Part shown: piece by piece, positions 35,815 through 48,400 of the stretch | How positions within the stretch are numbered: the stretch's first letter is position 1 | Layout of the letters: each line of letters begins with the position of its first letter | Assembly (NCBI RefSeq): GCF_000003815.2 | Contig: NC_049981.1 | Span: 20,950,505 to 21,014,504, forward strand | Length of the DNA: 64,000 bases | Direction of reading: 5' to 3' | Source of the DNA: Branchiostoma floridae | Lineage: Eukaryota > Chordata > Leptocardii > Amphioxiformes > Branchiostomatidae | The notes under the pieces: model-generated | The model's input: the letters and a program-made list of their open reading frames with translations, nothing else | Told to the model about the DNA's origin: nothing | Databases searched by the model: none | Translations under genes and position numbers: made by a program

Positions 35815-36355
35815 TATCCTTGTCGTACTCTGATGCCCTTGTCACACTTGGCCTTCAACGCCTGTCGGAACGCAGACTGACTCTGTGCCAGGACTTTGCC
35901 CTTGCAGTATCCAAATCTGCAAGATATGCCCCTTGACTGCCCCCAGCCCGTAAACAGCCATGCAGTATGCAGCTCAGGCGCACTCGGCCATACAAACTGC
36001 CAGCTGGTACTAAGCGGTACCTAGATGTTTGAAAATTGTTCTAAATAAAGAGATATTCGTATTGTTACTTTCCCAATGTTTCCAACAAATATGAATAGGT
36101 TCAAACATGTTCAAACTTTCATTTTTAATTGTTTGAACAAGTTAGAACTAGATGTGACTGAAAAACTCTTTTACTTTAAATAGTTCAAACTTATTACAAA
36201 TATTATTTTAAAACCCTCTCGGTGACTCGGAATTGACTCTAATGTACAAAAAGACTGTCAAGCAGTGCAATTCAGCCCCTCGGGCTACAAGGCTGCTTTT
36301 AATTTGTAATACTTGTTTTGAACAATAAAACAGTCTACTACTACTAACTACCACA
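35815..36355 (+). mobile_element. 5'-truncated LINE fragment (CR1/Jockey-like 3' end)
   Basis: An insertion of about 540 bp relative to copy A, upstream of the protease start. It encodes the last residues of a reverse-transcriptase ORF (YSDALVTLGLQRLSERR, then LCQDFA) ending at TGA 35934-35936. A 3' UTR follows, ending AACAATAAAACAG and then CTACTACTA. The pattern L.RRL.LC..FA is typical of non-LTR element C-termini. The empty site in copy A is at about 28232. Confidence 0.82.
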
Positions 36356-37347
36356 TATGCAATTATTTCTTATCCCACCCAGCCAACCACTTTTCCCTAA
36401 GTCATCTCATCTCTATTTATAATCTGGTCAAATATGTGTTCTGCATTAAGCAGATAGTCGAATGAATTATCGCCTTTTTCAAGCATTATGGTAGCATTTC
36501 AACCGGAAAGGTCGTAACCTATTAAACCATACAGATGAATGCATATTTGTTTCTTCTTGTTTTTGACAAACCTCTCAATCGCATATTACTGGGGAATGTA
36601 TCAGAGGTTATTAACTGCGAAAAAGTAGAATATGCAAATACAGGTGAAATCATCATTTAATTTCCAAGTGAATTCTGTGTATCTTTATATGGTTAGAATC
36701 ATAGCTGAATGAATAAATGTATTTAGAACTGTACTCAGTTTAGTGGCTTCAAAATCATCGTAAGTCGTGTACCCAATAAGTTTAGTGTCACATTTTACAC
36801 GAGCCAATTTCATCTATCCATAATCTTAGCTGTACATGTATCCAGTCTTAAGCTCAAACGTAAAAGTATTACTAGTACTTCAAGAAGGGCGTTATAGTGT
36901 AGAAGACTTCGTCATGCTCTACACACCCTGCAAGCTGTTCTAAGGCATTCAAATGTTCATAAGAGAAATCTGACTTCAACATTTTCCCTGGCCATTGTTT
37001 TAATGTTTAGCGCGTATACGTTTGGTCACAATCGTCGTAGGTAGTCAAACGAATTTGATGGGTTGAACATTCAAGCAGGCTGTGGCAGAAGCAACCACCA
37101 CCAAGAATCTAAGCCAGCCTGTCCCGTAACAAGCTTACAATTCTATACGATATATGCACGACTTTCCCAAGAATGTCATTGGTTTGCGGTCGTACGACCG
37201 TCGTACGGCGAGTGTGACCAGGGCAATACCTTCCGTATATGAAAGGCTACATTGGTTGCATGTAGAACAAATAAACGCAGACAACACACAACATGGACAG
37301 ATATTAATGGAGAGGCAATCTGGAGAAGCAAGCAGTCCTGCAGTAAC

Positions 37348-40300
37348 CTACACAGACGACTCCGACATTATGATAGGGTCGTCTACTTCGTCTATTGTAG
37401 CAAATATGCTGGAGTCGGGTCGCTGGTCCACGAAGCCCCGTCTGTTTCTCCGGAATGACCTCGTTCGCGAGATGGACTGGCTTTTCTTCCTCGCGTCTAG
37501 ATCGTCAAACCCACACCTCTCGGTGAAGGTGTTCCCAAACGTACCGTTCTTGTTGAAGAGGCGGTAGACTTGAAGCCACTTGTCCAGCTCGGGGTAGCTC
37601 TTCCGCACCCGCGGTTGGGTGAGGAGGTGAGAAGCGCCCCAGTGCGGTCGTGCTTGGTACTTCTCGTAGAGGAGCTCGTCGATGACCTTGTGAAATTGTG
37701 CAGCTCCGTACTCGCCAGGAAGAAATGGTACCTGGAATTGACATGCAATCTTAGGGTACACATAATATTTCAGTATCAAAACCGAACCGAGTCTTTTCTA
37801 GAATAGAATCAAGAAGTCAAATATCTCATACTTCAAAGAACAAACATTTTTAGAGTTTTTGAGAATATCTTCTAGTTATTCATTAAAGCAATGAGCTTTT
37901 ATATCAGATACAAAAGCTCCTTGATTATAGTGAATTTCTCGCTATTCTGTCTATACATTTTCTTGCATATGTAATTCTACCCAGGCACACTTGCCATCCT
38001 TGTGAATTTATTCCCCCGGCTAACTCACCTCCTGTAGCCCTAACTGAAACGACGTTCAAGCCGGGTTAACATTGGACCTCAGTCCAGGAAAAAAACAGAA
38101 CACCCACAATGAAAAACAAACAAACCGACAGCTATACTTAACAGAGGTTAAAAGAACGCCTTTCTGTACCTCAATGCAGCCGTAGTGGGTGATGGATTCC
38201 TCTGCCACACGGCTCTGACAGGTCGGGCTGAGGTAAAAGTCGTCTGCTTCCAGGACCCGGCATGCAATGGGCAGCAGAGAGAAGTGCTGACACTTCGTTC
38301 CGTACGTCACCGCCATGCTGATGACGTCAGCCACCGCTGCTTCAAGTTCGTCCAGAGCCACAAACCATTCCATACTGACAACACTAGAAAGAAACACATC
38401 ATAACATAACAATAAAAGATACGATAATGATATAAAGCTTGAACTATGAACAACAAAGTTCTTTATTCATAACCAGGGAGTTAACATAACTGCCTCAAGG
38501 TACGGCAGCAAGGGACGCTTTTAACAAATGTGGTCCCGAACGCAAATGACCGCATTTATTTGTGAATCGGTTGAGAATAGAGCTTTATTATTCAGCTAAC
38601 CTGATGAAACTATTCAGGCATGATATGGAGGTATCTGTAGTACATCTATATGAAAGCTTTCTGTTATCAATTTCTTAATTCAAAAACATATAAATATACC
38701 TCACAAATGACATTCAAAACAAGGCATAGCTTTGGGTATGGGCAATTGCTAATAACAGCTGGGGATACTTTTGAAATTTATTGCATTACTGTAATCTGAC
38801 GTTTCATTGACAAGTTTCAATAAACCTTACTTGACATCAGGAGTGAGCTGCAGGACTTTGTGCCACTGATGAACGTAGCTGCTACGGTGTGACAGCATCC
38901 GGATGGTATTTTTGGTTACCATGGGGACCTGACGCGCACAACAGGACGTACCGCACAGCAAGGTGGTGGCCATGCAGTCATTCTGTGAAGAAACACGGTG
39001 TTAGACACTCGTAGTGCCTATTGGCACATAGGCCAGCAAGTTTCCTTGCTTTTGTAGCATGGTATATTTGTACGGGGAAGATTGATATACATGCCTTTAC
39101 GTCTTAGAATTTATGAAACTACATGTTACGTACTAATATTTATGCGACGAACTGACCTGTAAGATACGGCATCCAAGCAATCCCCTGCTCCCGGGGCAGC
39201 AGGGGCAGCAGTTGTGGCTAGCCGGCGGGTCTCCTGTCCTCTTTCCGCCGAAATAGATCCCGTGGATGACCGCGTACCCAGGCTCGACCTGGCCCCGTGT
39301 TGGGTCGGGAATAGGGTGCAACACGAACGTGCTGAACTCGTGATCGACAGTGTACATGTCGACGAACCCCGAGGGGAAGGCGAAGCAGCCCGACAGCCGC
39401 TCGCCGGGCCACGAGATCTCGATCGGGGTTCGGAACTCCTCGATGTTGAACGAAGGCTCGCAGCGGATGGTGATGGAATAGATGACCCCCAGTGACCCGA
39501 GCCCCACGGCCACAGCTCGGAACACTTCGGTACTGAGGATGACGATCGGCTCGCTTCGCACGTTCGCGTTTCGGACTCTGTCGCGGATGTCGTCGAATGG
39601 AACGTCGATCTCCTGATTGGAAACGTTGCACCGGCGAATCTTCACTTGGATTCCTCCTTCGATTATCATGTGCAATTCCACCACCGAGTCCGCCTGGGGA
39701 TACAGCAGCATGTTAATAACTTGGAAAAGGCTTAGGCTTTCGCAGACCTAAAAGAAGAAAAAAGTGACGTCGAAGAATAACTCCGTCAAATATGTAATGT
39801 AGAGTTTCTTCACTTTTTGTGTGTGAATTTCTTGCTAATTTCTGCCCTTCATAAAAGACATCTGATGTATGCTCTCCCTTACCAGGATCTTTTTGGCATA
39901 CCCGGACCCGTGCCCGCCGGTGCTGATGAGCCCGCCCAGGGTGTGCCCGGAGAAGTTGCCGTACGCAGGCACGGCCAGGCCGTAGACGTGCTGGAGTTCA
40001 CGGGCGAAGTCGTCCGCCAACATCCCCGCCTCCACCACCACGTGATGCACGTCTGTCTCTGGACTGTGGCGCACCAGGACCCGGTCTAGGGTCGTCATGT
40101 CTGGGTGGGATGAGATAACTTAAATCCCATTTTCACTGGACGGCAATCGCTGAGCGATCGTTAAACGACCAAATTTGGATTTGTATGACCCTTAATTTTA
40201 TCATTGGAATATGACGCACGAAGTAAAAGTATGACAGAAAACATGGTTATGGAAAAATATTCATTCTCTATGTATTAACGTGTTGAGCGACGTGTCTAAT

Positions 40301-41477
40301 CTTTGGTCGCTCGGCGTTCGCCCCGCGGTCGCAGACTCTACTTGAAAGGGGGCGTTAGTTTTATGACGCCAGCTTTGAGTATTGTTCTCCAAATCTGTAA
40401 CATTTGAGTGGATTACTCTATTTAAATAGGCAGTATACGTATATTTATGCTTGCTTGGGAAAATTACTCCGTTCGTAGTTTAAAGTAGTAATTTTTGGTA
40501 ACAATGGGGCTGAGTTCCTTATTGACAATTATTGGACTTAGATAAGGTTTGAGGCCGAAGAAGTCATTTTTTGTGTGAGATAAACAGGCTTCACATCGGT
40601 GGGTCAAAATCTTTAAAAACATTCTTCCGGAAATTTTTACCAAAGTCAAAAATGTCAATACGAACAGATAGACGTGATCGCCGTCTAAGAATTCATTACC
40701 CACCAATCAGGATGTCCTCCACGCTGGTGAGTGTGACCCTGGCGTGACCTCGGCCCACCGCGCGAACCCGCAAGTCGTTGTCCTGCGCATGCTTGCAAAC
40801 GGCCGCGATCTGCTCCACCGGTCCAAGGCCAAGGTTAAGGTCGTCTGGGTCCAAGGTCAGACCTGAGAATAAAAATGCAAAATAAACCCTGTGTCTGGTG
40901 CCATGACACGATTGATCCGCTATCTTTACTTATCATCCTCAACAACATAACCGAGTAAATTCGATGTTGCATCGGTTCAAGGTAGACCAAACAGGCTTGA
41001 TTTTTCTGTTGAGCTTTTCAGGCATGTATCGAAAATTCTGACCCTAGCTTATTGCATATAGAGCACGAGATATCAAAACCGGAAGTTCTAATGCTATACC
41101 AAGGATAGCCGCTATCGAGCTTAAAATCTGATCATTTATTCGACTGGACATGACCTGACCACATGCCAAGTTTCATGACAATCCACCTGCTGCTTCTAGG
41201 ATCAAGGAACTATGCTGCTAAACCATATATACATACACTACCCAAAACATATATACAGACATTACCCAAAACATAACCTACCTGGCACCGGTAGTTTGCG
41301 GACTCTCTGCTGATTTGGTCGGAAGAAGGCGACCAGGGGCTGCACCACCTCCTTGCCGTCCTGGCTGTAGAACACCGGCCTGTGATCGTAGGAGCAGAGG
41401 CGCAGGCAGGGGAAGCAGCACTGTTGGCGCTGGCGCAGCCCGAAACAGCAGTCTACCACTGTGCAGGTGTTCCCCAT
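37348..41477 (-). CDS. FAD-linked aldonolactone-oxidase-like oxidoreductase (L-gulonolactone / arabinono-lactone oxidase family)
   Basis: Seven exons on the minus strand: 41282-41477, 40704-40862, 39883-40100, 39157-39747, 38831-38982, 38170-38374, 37348-37731. They total 1,905 nt (634 residues) with consistent phases. The N-terminus is Cys-rich and starts MGNTCT, a myristoylation/palmitoylation-type start. An FAD-binding PCMH-type domain follows, with VRAVGRGHARVTL (possible FAD-linked His), VVVEAGM, GHTLGGLISTGGHGSG and GLGSLGVIYSITI. The C-terminal ALO domain ends with VNMEWFVALDELEAA, ARPHWGAS and FNKNGTFGN. Family members oxidise sugar lactones, as in ascorbate synthesis. The HWxK motif here has Ala for Lys, and the protein is about 200 residues longer than vertebrate GULO, so the substrate is uncertain and it is not called GULO. 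Confidence 0.87.
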
Positions 41478-41664
41478 CCTCCTGGAACCCCAACAACAAT
41501 AGCGTTACAGCAGTTAGAAATCTGCTAACAACAGTGAGACATCTGCTGAAATATAAGCTCATAGTCATTATATTAGTTGGTAGTACAAACAGTATACTGA
41601 GAAGAGAGAGTACGCTCGTAAAGACAATGAAATAGTCGTATGTCTTCTTCGGTATGACGTCATT

Positions 41665-41950
41665 TGGCCCAGTGGTTTTGCTGGCGGACACGAGATCGTC
41701 ACGTCAAGGGTTCGATCCCTGTCATTCCTGACTAGACATTGTATCTTTGGGAGAGAAACTTTAAACGACTTTCCACACACCACTCAGATGTGAAGACGGG
41801 TGCCTGACTTCTGTCGGGGAGGCAATAGGAGGTGAAAGAAAAGGGTTGAGCTCCGCCTCCAATACCGTGCCCTAGACACAATGGATAACAACTCACTGTC
41901 CCTACTCTATTGCCCCAACGTTAAGGTGCTACCTTAATTACTTATCTTTT
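41665..41950 (+). mobile_element. tRNA-derived SINE
   Basis: It carries a pol III A-box (TGGCCCAGTGG, 41665-41675) and B-box (GGTTCGATCCC, 41709-41719) at tRNA-like spacing. A non-tRNA body and an AT-rich end follow. It lies just upstream of the oxidase start codon. The end is approximate. Confidence 0.75.
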
Positions 41951-41999
41951 ACCTTTTTAATGTACACTAAAGAGGAATGTAACTACTAACCTACCAAAG

Positions 42000-42330
42000 G
42001 CGTGTCACCGCGAGTTGAAGTGTATGAAAGCAACACACTACACGTGTACAGGCAGCAACGGTGTTTAACTACAGCTGGTACTATAGTGTGATAGCCTCAG
42101 GCCATGCCAGACGACCACTTGTGTTACGGACCAATGAACGTTGAACGTTACGGTCACAGATGGCGTCTTTTTATGACTCTGGTATCACAGTTAGCGATAT
42201 GCAATGCATATGTGCATTCTTTTGTTTAAGCTGAATAAGAGCAAGAGCAGTTTTGTTTAGGTTTCGTTAATTTTATCGCATTGTCATCGATGACATTTTG
42301 CGTAATCTCCATACAAAGGTATCTCCCCCT

Positions 42331-42362
<32 letters not shown>

Positions 42363-45300
42363 TCTCCTTCATCCACTCTCCCCTTCCCCCATTAGTCTAA
42401 CTATTTGGCCGTTGGGGCACCACTGAGCCCCCCCCCCCCCCCAACACACACACACACAAAGTACTACTGTTGCTCATTGATGCAAGCAGACCGCTACTCC
42501 GTAAAAGTATCAAGTGTAACAACCAACTTCATATACGTTTTTCCAGCCTACATTTTCTGAGTGTACAATACAATAAATGGTATCTGGTGACTACTGTTCG
42601 TCGCACGTCCCCTGTGGTTGTTTAAAAGTCTGTTTGAAGCATATGTCAGACAGTGGCAGCAGATGGTCCCTATCGTCAGCACCTTTGTTACATCATTCCC
42701 CAAGGATATCATGATCGGCATATGGATGTCCAGGGACCGCCATTTCGGTGGAAATGGGAGATTTGGGGTTCCAGTTGCCAATTGCTTAATAAGGCCACGG
42801 AAGGTAGATTTTATGAATGACATCCTCCGCATACTCCAAATTCAATTAGAGACGGCGAAAGAACAAAATGGGTAAAAAAAGTTGTGCGGTAGACTGGTAT
42901 CATTCATAAAGTTAGCAATTACAGTCATGGCTATGGCGCAATTACATTTTACTTCTACGGTCATTGCTACAAGTTTCTCTCTAGTGTCACTTGTACAAGC
43001 ATTCTATGCAATACAGGATACCATTGCATAGAAGCCACTAGGGGCCAAAACCTATTCACTTTAAGCCTCCTCAAGAACTACCCGCATACCAAAAATGAAG
43101 ACATTCTGTCTACGCTGTCTCGAGTTATAATGTTCACACAATACCACACACAGACAGACACACACACACATTTATGAATTTTTTTGCACTTTTTGAAGAA
43201 AACAATTCTGTATAGTTTGATAGGTTTTAGCTTCGTTTCAAATTCAAGTGCTTTCTTACTGCCTTTGCCCATATACAATACATATATGAAATACTTTGAA
43301 AGTTGTTGCACATGTTTTGAAGAACACAATTCTGTATACGTTCATACATGTGTCAATTGATTTAGATTTTATCCAAATATGATGAACAATTCTATACAGT
43401 TTTATGGAATTCTTTGGGCCCCATTTCCGCTTCATGTTGCAAAAAATACAACTCTATTTCCATATCAAACCTCACCCGTCTGACCTATGCTGAAGTACTT
43501 TATGATGATGTGGCGTAATTGGCACAATTCGCGAATCTGTCTCATCAAACCTTATGAATAATTCATGAATTTCTTGAGATCTGCGTTCAATTTACCCTCC
43601 CTGCGTATCTGATAGATCAAATTACAAGACGTTAACGAAATTAGCAAAGATTTTCCATTGAGTGTGAGTTTTGGATGATATGAAAAGAAAACAGCCTGCA
43701 AAATTTAACGGACACCAGAAATACTACCCTTACAATTCCAAGTATCCCGTAACGCTCATTTCATGAAAAAATCAAATATAATGAAAAGCGATACATGAAA
43801 CAAAGTCACTTTCAAGAAACACCTACATTTTCATGTTCTGTGTTTCATGTCCAGGTTTGGGTCTAGTTTTCCGTCATATTCCGTCATACTTTACTTTCTG
43901 TGCAATTGTTGGGTCATGCATACAATAACTACAAACTATAACGTTATAGCACTAAAACTTAGGTCATTATCCATGCAGTTGGGCATTCTCAAATTCAAAT
44001 AATGGCATCAAATACTTATAACGTAGCACCATAATCGGAGTGACGAACATGATAAAGAAACCTGTACCTTCTGTGAACGCTGTGCACCTTGCTGTGACGA
44101 GCAGTCAGAACTAGAAGTCAGACTGCTACGGTAATACACCAGGTGGACTCAGTCAGGCGGGGATAGAACAGCGCCGATGAACACCCAGCCTACCGAGACT
44201 GTGGCGTGCGTGCCTGTGGGTGAGACACAGTGGAACGGCAGATGGTCCACCGTCAACTGAGTGACGCTGCGGGAAGAGTTGATCAGATTACCGTGTGGGA
44301 GACGTTATCAGCGCTAACACACCACTTTCCCATGTCTGTCAAACATGGCTTCATCATTCCCAACGGGAAGGGATAGCCTACAAAACGGTCAAAGTGCGCT
44401 TTTATGATGGATTCAATACATAGATTTATCAATTTTATCTATATTCTTCAACGAATGAATGGATCTTTAAGTACTGGATGAGGCCACGGCAAGTACGTTT
44501 TACGGATGACATACTCTACATGCACACTCCATATCTAATGCACATTTCCGCAATTAGCATTTGAATGTATGTAAGACACTAAGGAGAAGTTCGAGTGCAA
44601 AGGTACAAGAAAGGTCCCAGAAACGTGGTAAGAAATAGAATTGTCCCAATTTTTCCTATGCACCTCATGCATGTTTTAACATAGTGCGCTTAGGACAGCT
44701 CATGGATAACTGAAGATGAAACAGAGCAAGACAAAACTTCAGATGTAAAATAAGAATTTTTCATTAAGACTACGAAAGTGACCTGGTTCGTACATGTTAA
44801 CTTCACTTCACTAGTACTATTCAGGGACTGTACAGTATCAACATTTGGAGAGAAAGAAAGAAACGAAATGTATGGTTTGTACAGTTTATTTACAAAAATA
44901 TGAAAACAATAAACGGGCCTAAGTGAAGTTCGGATAAATCGTTAAAACAGTTTAATACAATTATTCAATCAATCCACAAATCGCCAATAGTATAAAAGTG
45001 CTGTATCAAAATCGATCTGTAGCTACATAGAAATTTAAGGCACATTTTCGTTCCCTATCTAGCGAGGGATGTGTATTACATGGTATTTACACAATAAGCA
45101 CAACATACATAAAGTCCAAAAGTCACTGTACCATAGCCCTAGTTATATAGTATTCCATAGCACTGTGTTTGTGCCGAATTCATAATACTAAACTTTGTGA
45201 GATCGCTTTTTTCTCCAGTAAATCTGATGAGTAACACCACCATTCGACTGGGAGTAGGATGGCGACCTCGCTGCGAACAAGCTCCTTGAAAGAGCGCTCA

Positions 45301-45429
45301 ACGAATTTCATAGATAAAAACTTTTTTACTGTTTTCTGCCGTGATTCTACGTTTTGTATGATATTCCATGGACTGCACAAATCCAATTTCGGTTGTAGTG
45401 AGATCCCCATCTAGCTAACTAATGATTAA
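42000..45429. other. Intergenic region between the oxidase and nodal genes
   Basis: No convincing exon is seen. An open frame at 42618-42875 looks attractive, but part of it (GCCACGG.AAG followed by TTTTA.G.ATGACAT) recurs near 44485, so it is probably repeat-derived. Microsatellites (42330-42460, 43140-43170) and dispersed repeat fragments fill the rest. Confidence 0.55.
42328..42365. repeat. CT-rich microsatellite
   Basis: Repeated CTCTCT with TTTCT interruptions, followed further on by a poly-C run (about 42429-42442) and a short CA run. Confidence 0.9.
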
Positions 45430-48400
45430 CTACTGACAGCCGCATTCATCCACGATCATATCTTCGTGATGTCTAAGGACTACCTCCCCGTGTTCCAGGT
45501 ACAACATGCTTAAAGCTTTTAACTTAGTGGGGATGCAGCAGGGCATGGGCGCCTTTCCCGGCTTGTGTAAGTTCAAAATGCTGGTCATGACGGCGTGGTT
45601 AGTGGGGTGGTAGAGCTGGTCTACCGGAGTCGGACACACGCCTTCACAACGAAACGCGTTGAACCTCTTCGGATAAATGATCCACGTGCCCCAGCCGATG
45701 TGGTCGAAATCCACCCAGAACTCTACTTTCTTGCAAGGAGTGTCTTCTTTCTTAGAACTGTCCGTCTTTCCCTTTTTAGACTTCTTCTGGCGTCTCCTAT
45801 TGGAGCGCGCGACTCGCGTTTCCGCTTGGTGGTCGTGTCTCACGGGGTGTTGTGCGCGCTTAGCCTTCTGGGAGTCTCGGAGTAAGTCGGCCTTTTGGTC
45901 CTGGGAGAACACTACCAGACTCACATCTTCGGACAGTTTGATTTCCACCCTTCGTTTCTGTCTAGATTCTGCATCAGGTTCGTCCGTGCCATAGAAATCA
46001 CTTTCCTCGTCTTCCGAATGACTCTCGTCAAACGACGTGTCCCTTTCCTCACGAACCGGGGACATGTTCTTCATCAGCATCAGCCAATCAGAGGCGTCGG
46101 TGCTCAGGTCCCGGGGACGTCGCCTCTCCGGTTTTGACGTGATCTGGATCTCAATGGTGTCCGCGGAGACATTCTGTCGCACCCATCTGTGAGGATTGAG
46201 AGAGAAAAACATGTTATCAAAACGAAGAAAAAATTCCTTAGCATGAAATATATCTTGAATTGCCAGCTGACTTTTTTTTAATGTTGATGATATCACATGT
46301 GCTCTCATATCGGAACAGGCTGTTCCTGGACCTTTCTTTATACAACATGCAACAGATATTATTACCATTTTCGATTTTGACTAGAAAATAAAACTACCAA
46401 ATATTACATACCTTGAGAGTTTCTTCGTCAAGTCCACCACTCTCCAGCCGTCCGCGGTCAGGTCTTCTTGGATGTGTTTAAAGCTGGCGATTCGGTGTTT
46501 AACCGTGCACGTGGCGCCTTCTTTCTTCTTCTAAAACGGCACATATAAAATACAGAGGTGCTATCAGTGATGTGGAAAAATACATCGTGTCTGATGACGT
46601 GTTTATTCGTTCAGATCTAGCAAGAGGCTGGTTCTGACTCCATCGGTGAAACTGTTGATTTATAATATAGCTTCTTAACATGCTCATGTGATAACATTCA
46701 GCAATGCGCAAACATGTGCAAAATTCTAGGTAATATGTTGAAGGTGGAGGCCCCTGAGACATAAAAAAACACGTCTAATTTTTTTTTAAATGCAAATCGA
46801 GACAATGGTCGAGACGAGAGTACTGTTCAGACATGGGCCTGCACCTTTGACATATTACCCACAATCCTGTCGCTACGAATGCGTACTAGAGACCGTGAAT
46901 GTCCTTATTAAGTTACTAGTATCTCATCGCTGTAAGATGAACACCCGACACACCTTGCACTTCTTCTCCTCGTGGCTGAAGACACGCACGGAAAGTCTGC
47001 GGGGAGGCGAGAAGTGCGGACCGCGCATGCGCAGCTCAGCGAGCCGGATGTCCGTGTCTGGAGAAATGTTGGAGGTGTCGAACACGTAGCTGAATTTTTT
47101 GCTACCTTTCTGCTTGGCATCTAGATGGAGAATAAGATAATATTGATACTTAGCGAAACCATTGAACACTACTAGTATATCATAAATATAAATATGGCAA
47201 GAACACACGCGAGCTGCTTTCCTGTAGATAAAAAAAGTTAAAGACTATACAAACTAATGAAACTAATGAAAGATTATAGAAGATTTTGACTTTACATCGC
47301 CAATCAACGAAATTTTCAGTTTAGTTAGGCAAAAGTAATGAAAGAAAGACTACATGTAAAAATTCTGAAAATTCTTGCATGGAATCTTTTACCGACATAA
47401 GTACCAGAGAAATATACTTCCGCTGATAGGAGTATTGTTACACACAACATACACACCCAATACACACACACAAAGCATTGACGGAAGGGCAGAAACGTGG
47501 TTATTGCCTTGAAAAGCCTTGGTTAAGCTACATCAAGATTCATATCAGACAGTCTCTTGGTTGATCTGCCTTGCACAAAAATATGAGCCATCATACTGGG
47601 TGGGAACGGATGTGACGTTCACTTCCGGATTAGAGCTTACGCTGGATCATGGAGAGGATGGAATTCCGATAGAGGATCTAGAAGTGACCAGGTGAAACGT
47701 GATGCTTAGCCGGCTTAGATAATAGAAGAACTTTATTGCACGACATTTGTACATGGTACAATGTATGGCAACAACTATTACACAAAGTACAAAATAGGTG
47801 TATAGAATAAGACTTAACATCCTTATTAACATAGCAAAAAGGGCTAAAACAAGATATAATGTTACAATCGAGTTGGGCTAAACATGGCTTTCATTATTCT
47901 TTCTAATAACAAAGCAGTCTTTGATATATTTGCCTAACTTTGCAGTATGGGAGTTGTGGCATCTAAAGATATATACAAATCTGTTTTTAGCATCGAGGTT
48001 CTTGAAATCTGCTGTAATAGATTCTAGAAATGTGAATAGCTCATTACGTAAAATAGTGTATTTAGAACATTCCATTAAAAAGTGAAATTCATCTTCAATA
48101 TGCTTTGGACAGAAAGGGCAGAACCTTTGGTCAGGGGCTACATTGTAATATCTGCCTGTTTCAATATTCAATTTATGGCTACTGATTCTTAACTGAGTTA
48201 TCGCTTTTCGAATTTCAAAATTATCTATATCATAAAGGTATCTTTCTTGTTCATAACATTCTTTTGACTTGCTCAGAAAAGACAGTTTTGAATTGTTTTC
48301 AATAGAATTAACCGGGACCAGATCGGGTAGCTTCCGAGATCGAAAACAAAACACAAACAACGTAATAAAATTAGTCATGACCATAACCTGTGTATATTCT

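Larger units (their letters stand above)
30430..37795. repeat. Segmental duplication, right copy (B)
   Basis: Counterpart of 22,060-29,705. It contains the inactive protease copy and the last exon of the intact oxidase gene. Compared with copy A it carries two extra insertions (a 126-bp MITE at 35399-35524 and a LINE fragment at about 35815-36355) and one N gap. Confidence 0.9.

Noticed and set aside
39214-39631. Open frames overlapping oxidase exon 4 in other frames
   Set aside because: The region is GC-rich exon sequence, and only the minus-strand frame continues across splice sites with FAD-domain motifs.
42618-42875. Plus-strand 85-codon open frame that looks protein-like
   Set aside because: Part of it recurs in diverged form near 44,485, no splice partners are seen, and no domain is recognised, so it is most likely a dispersed repeat.
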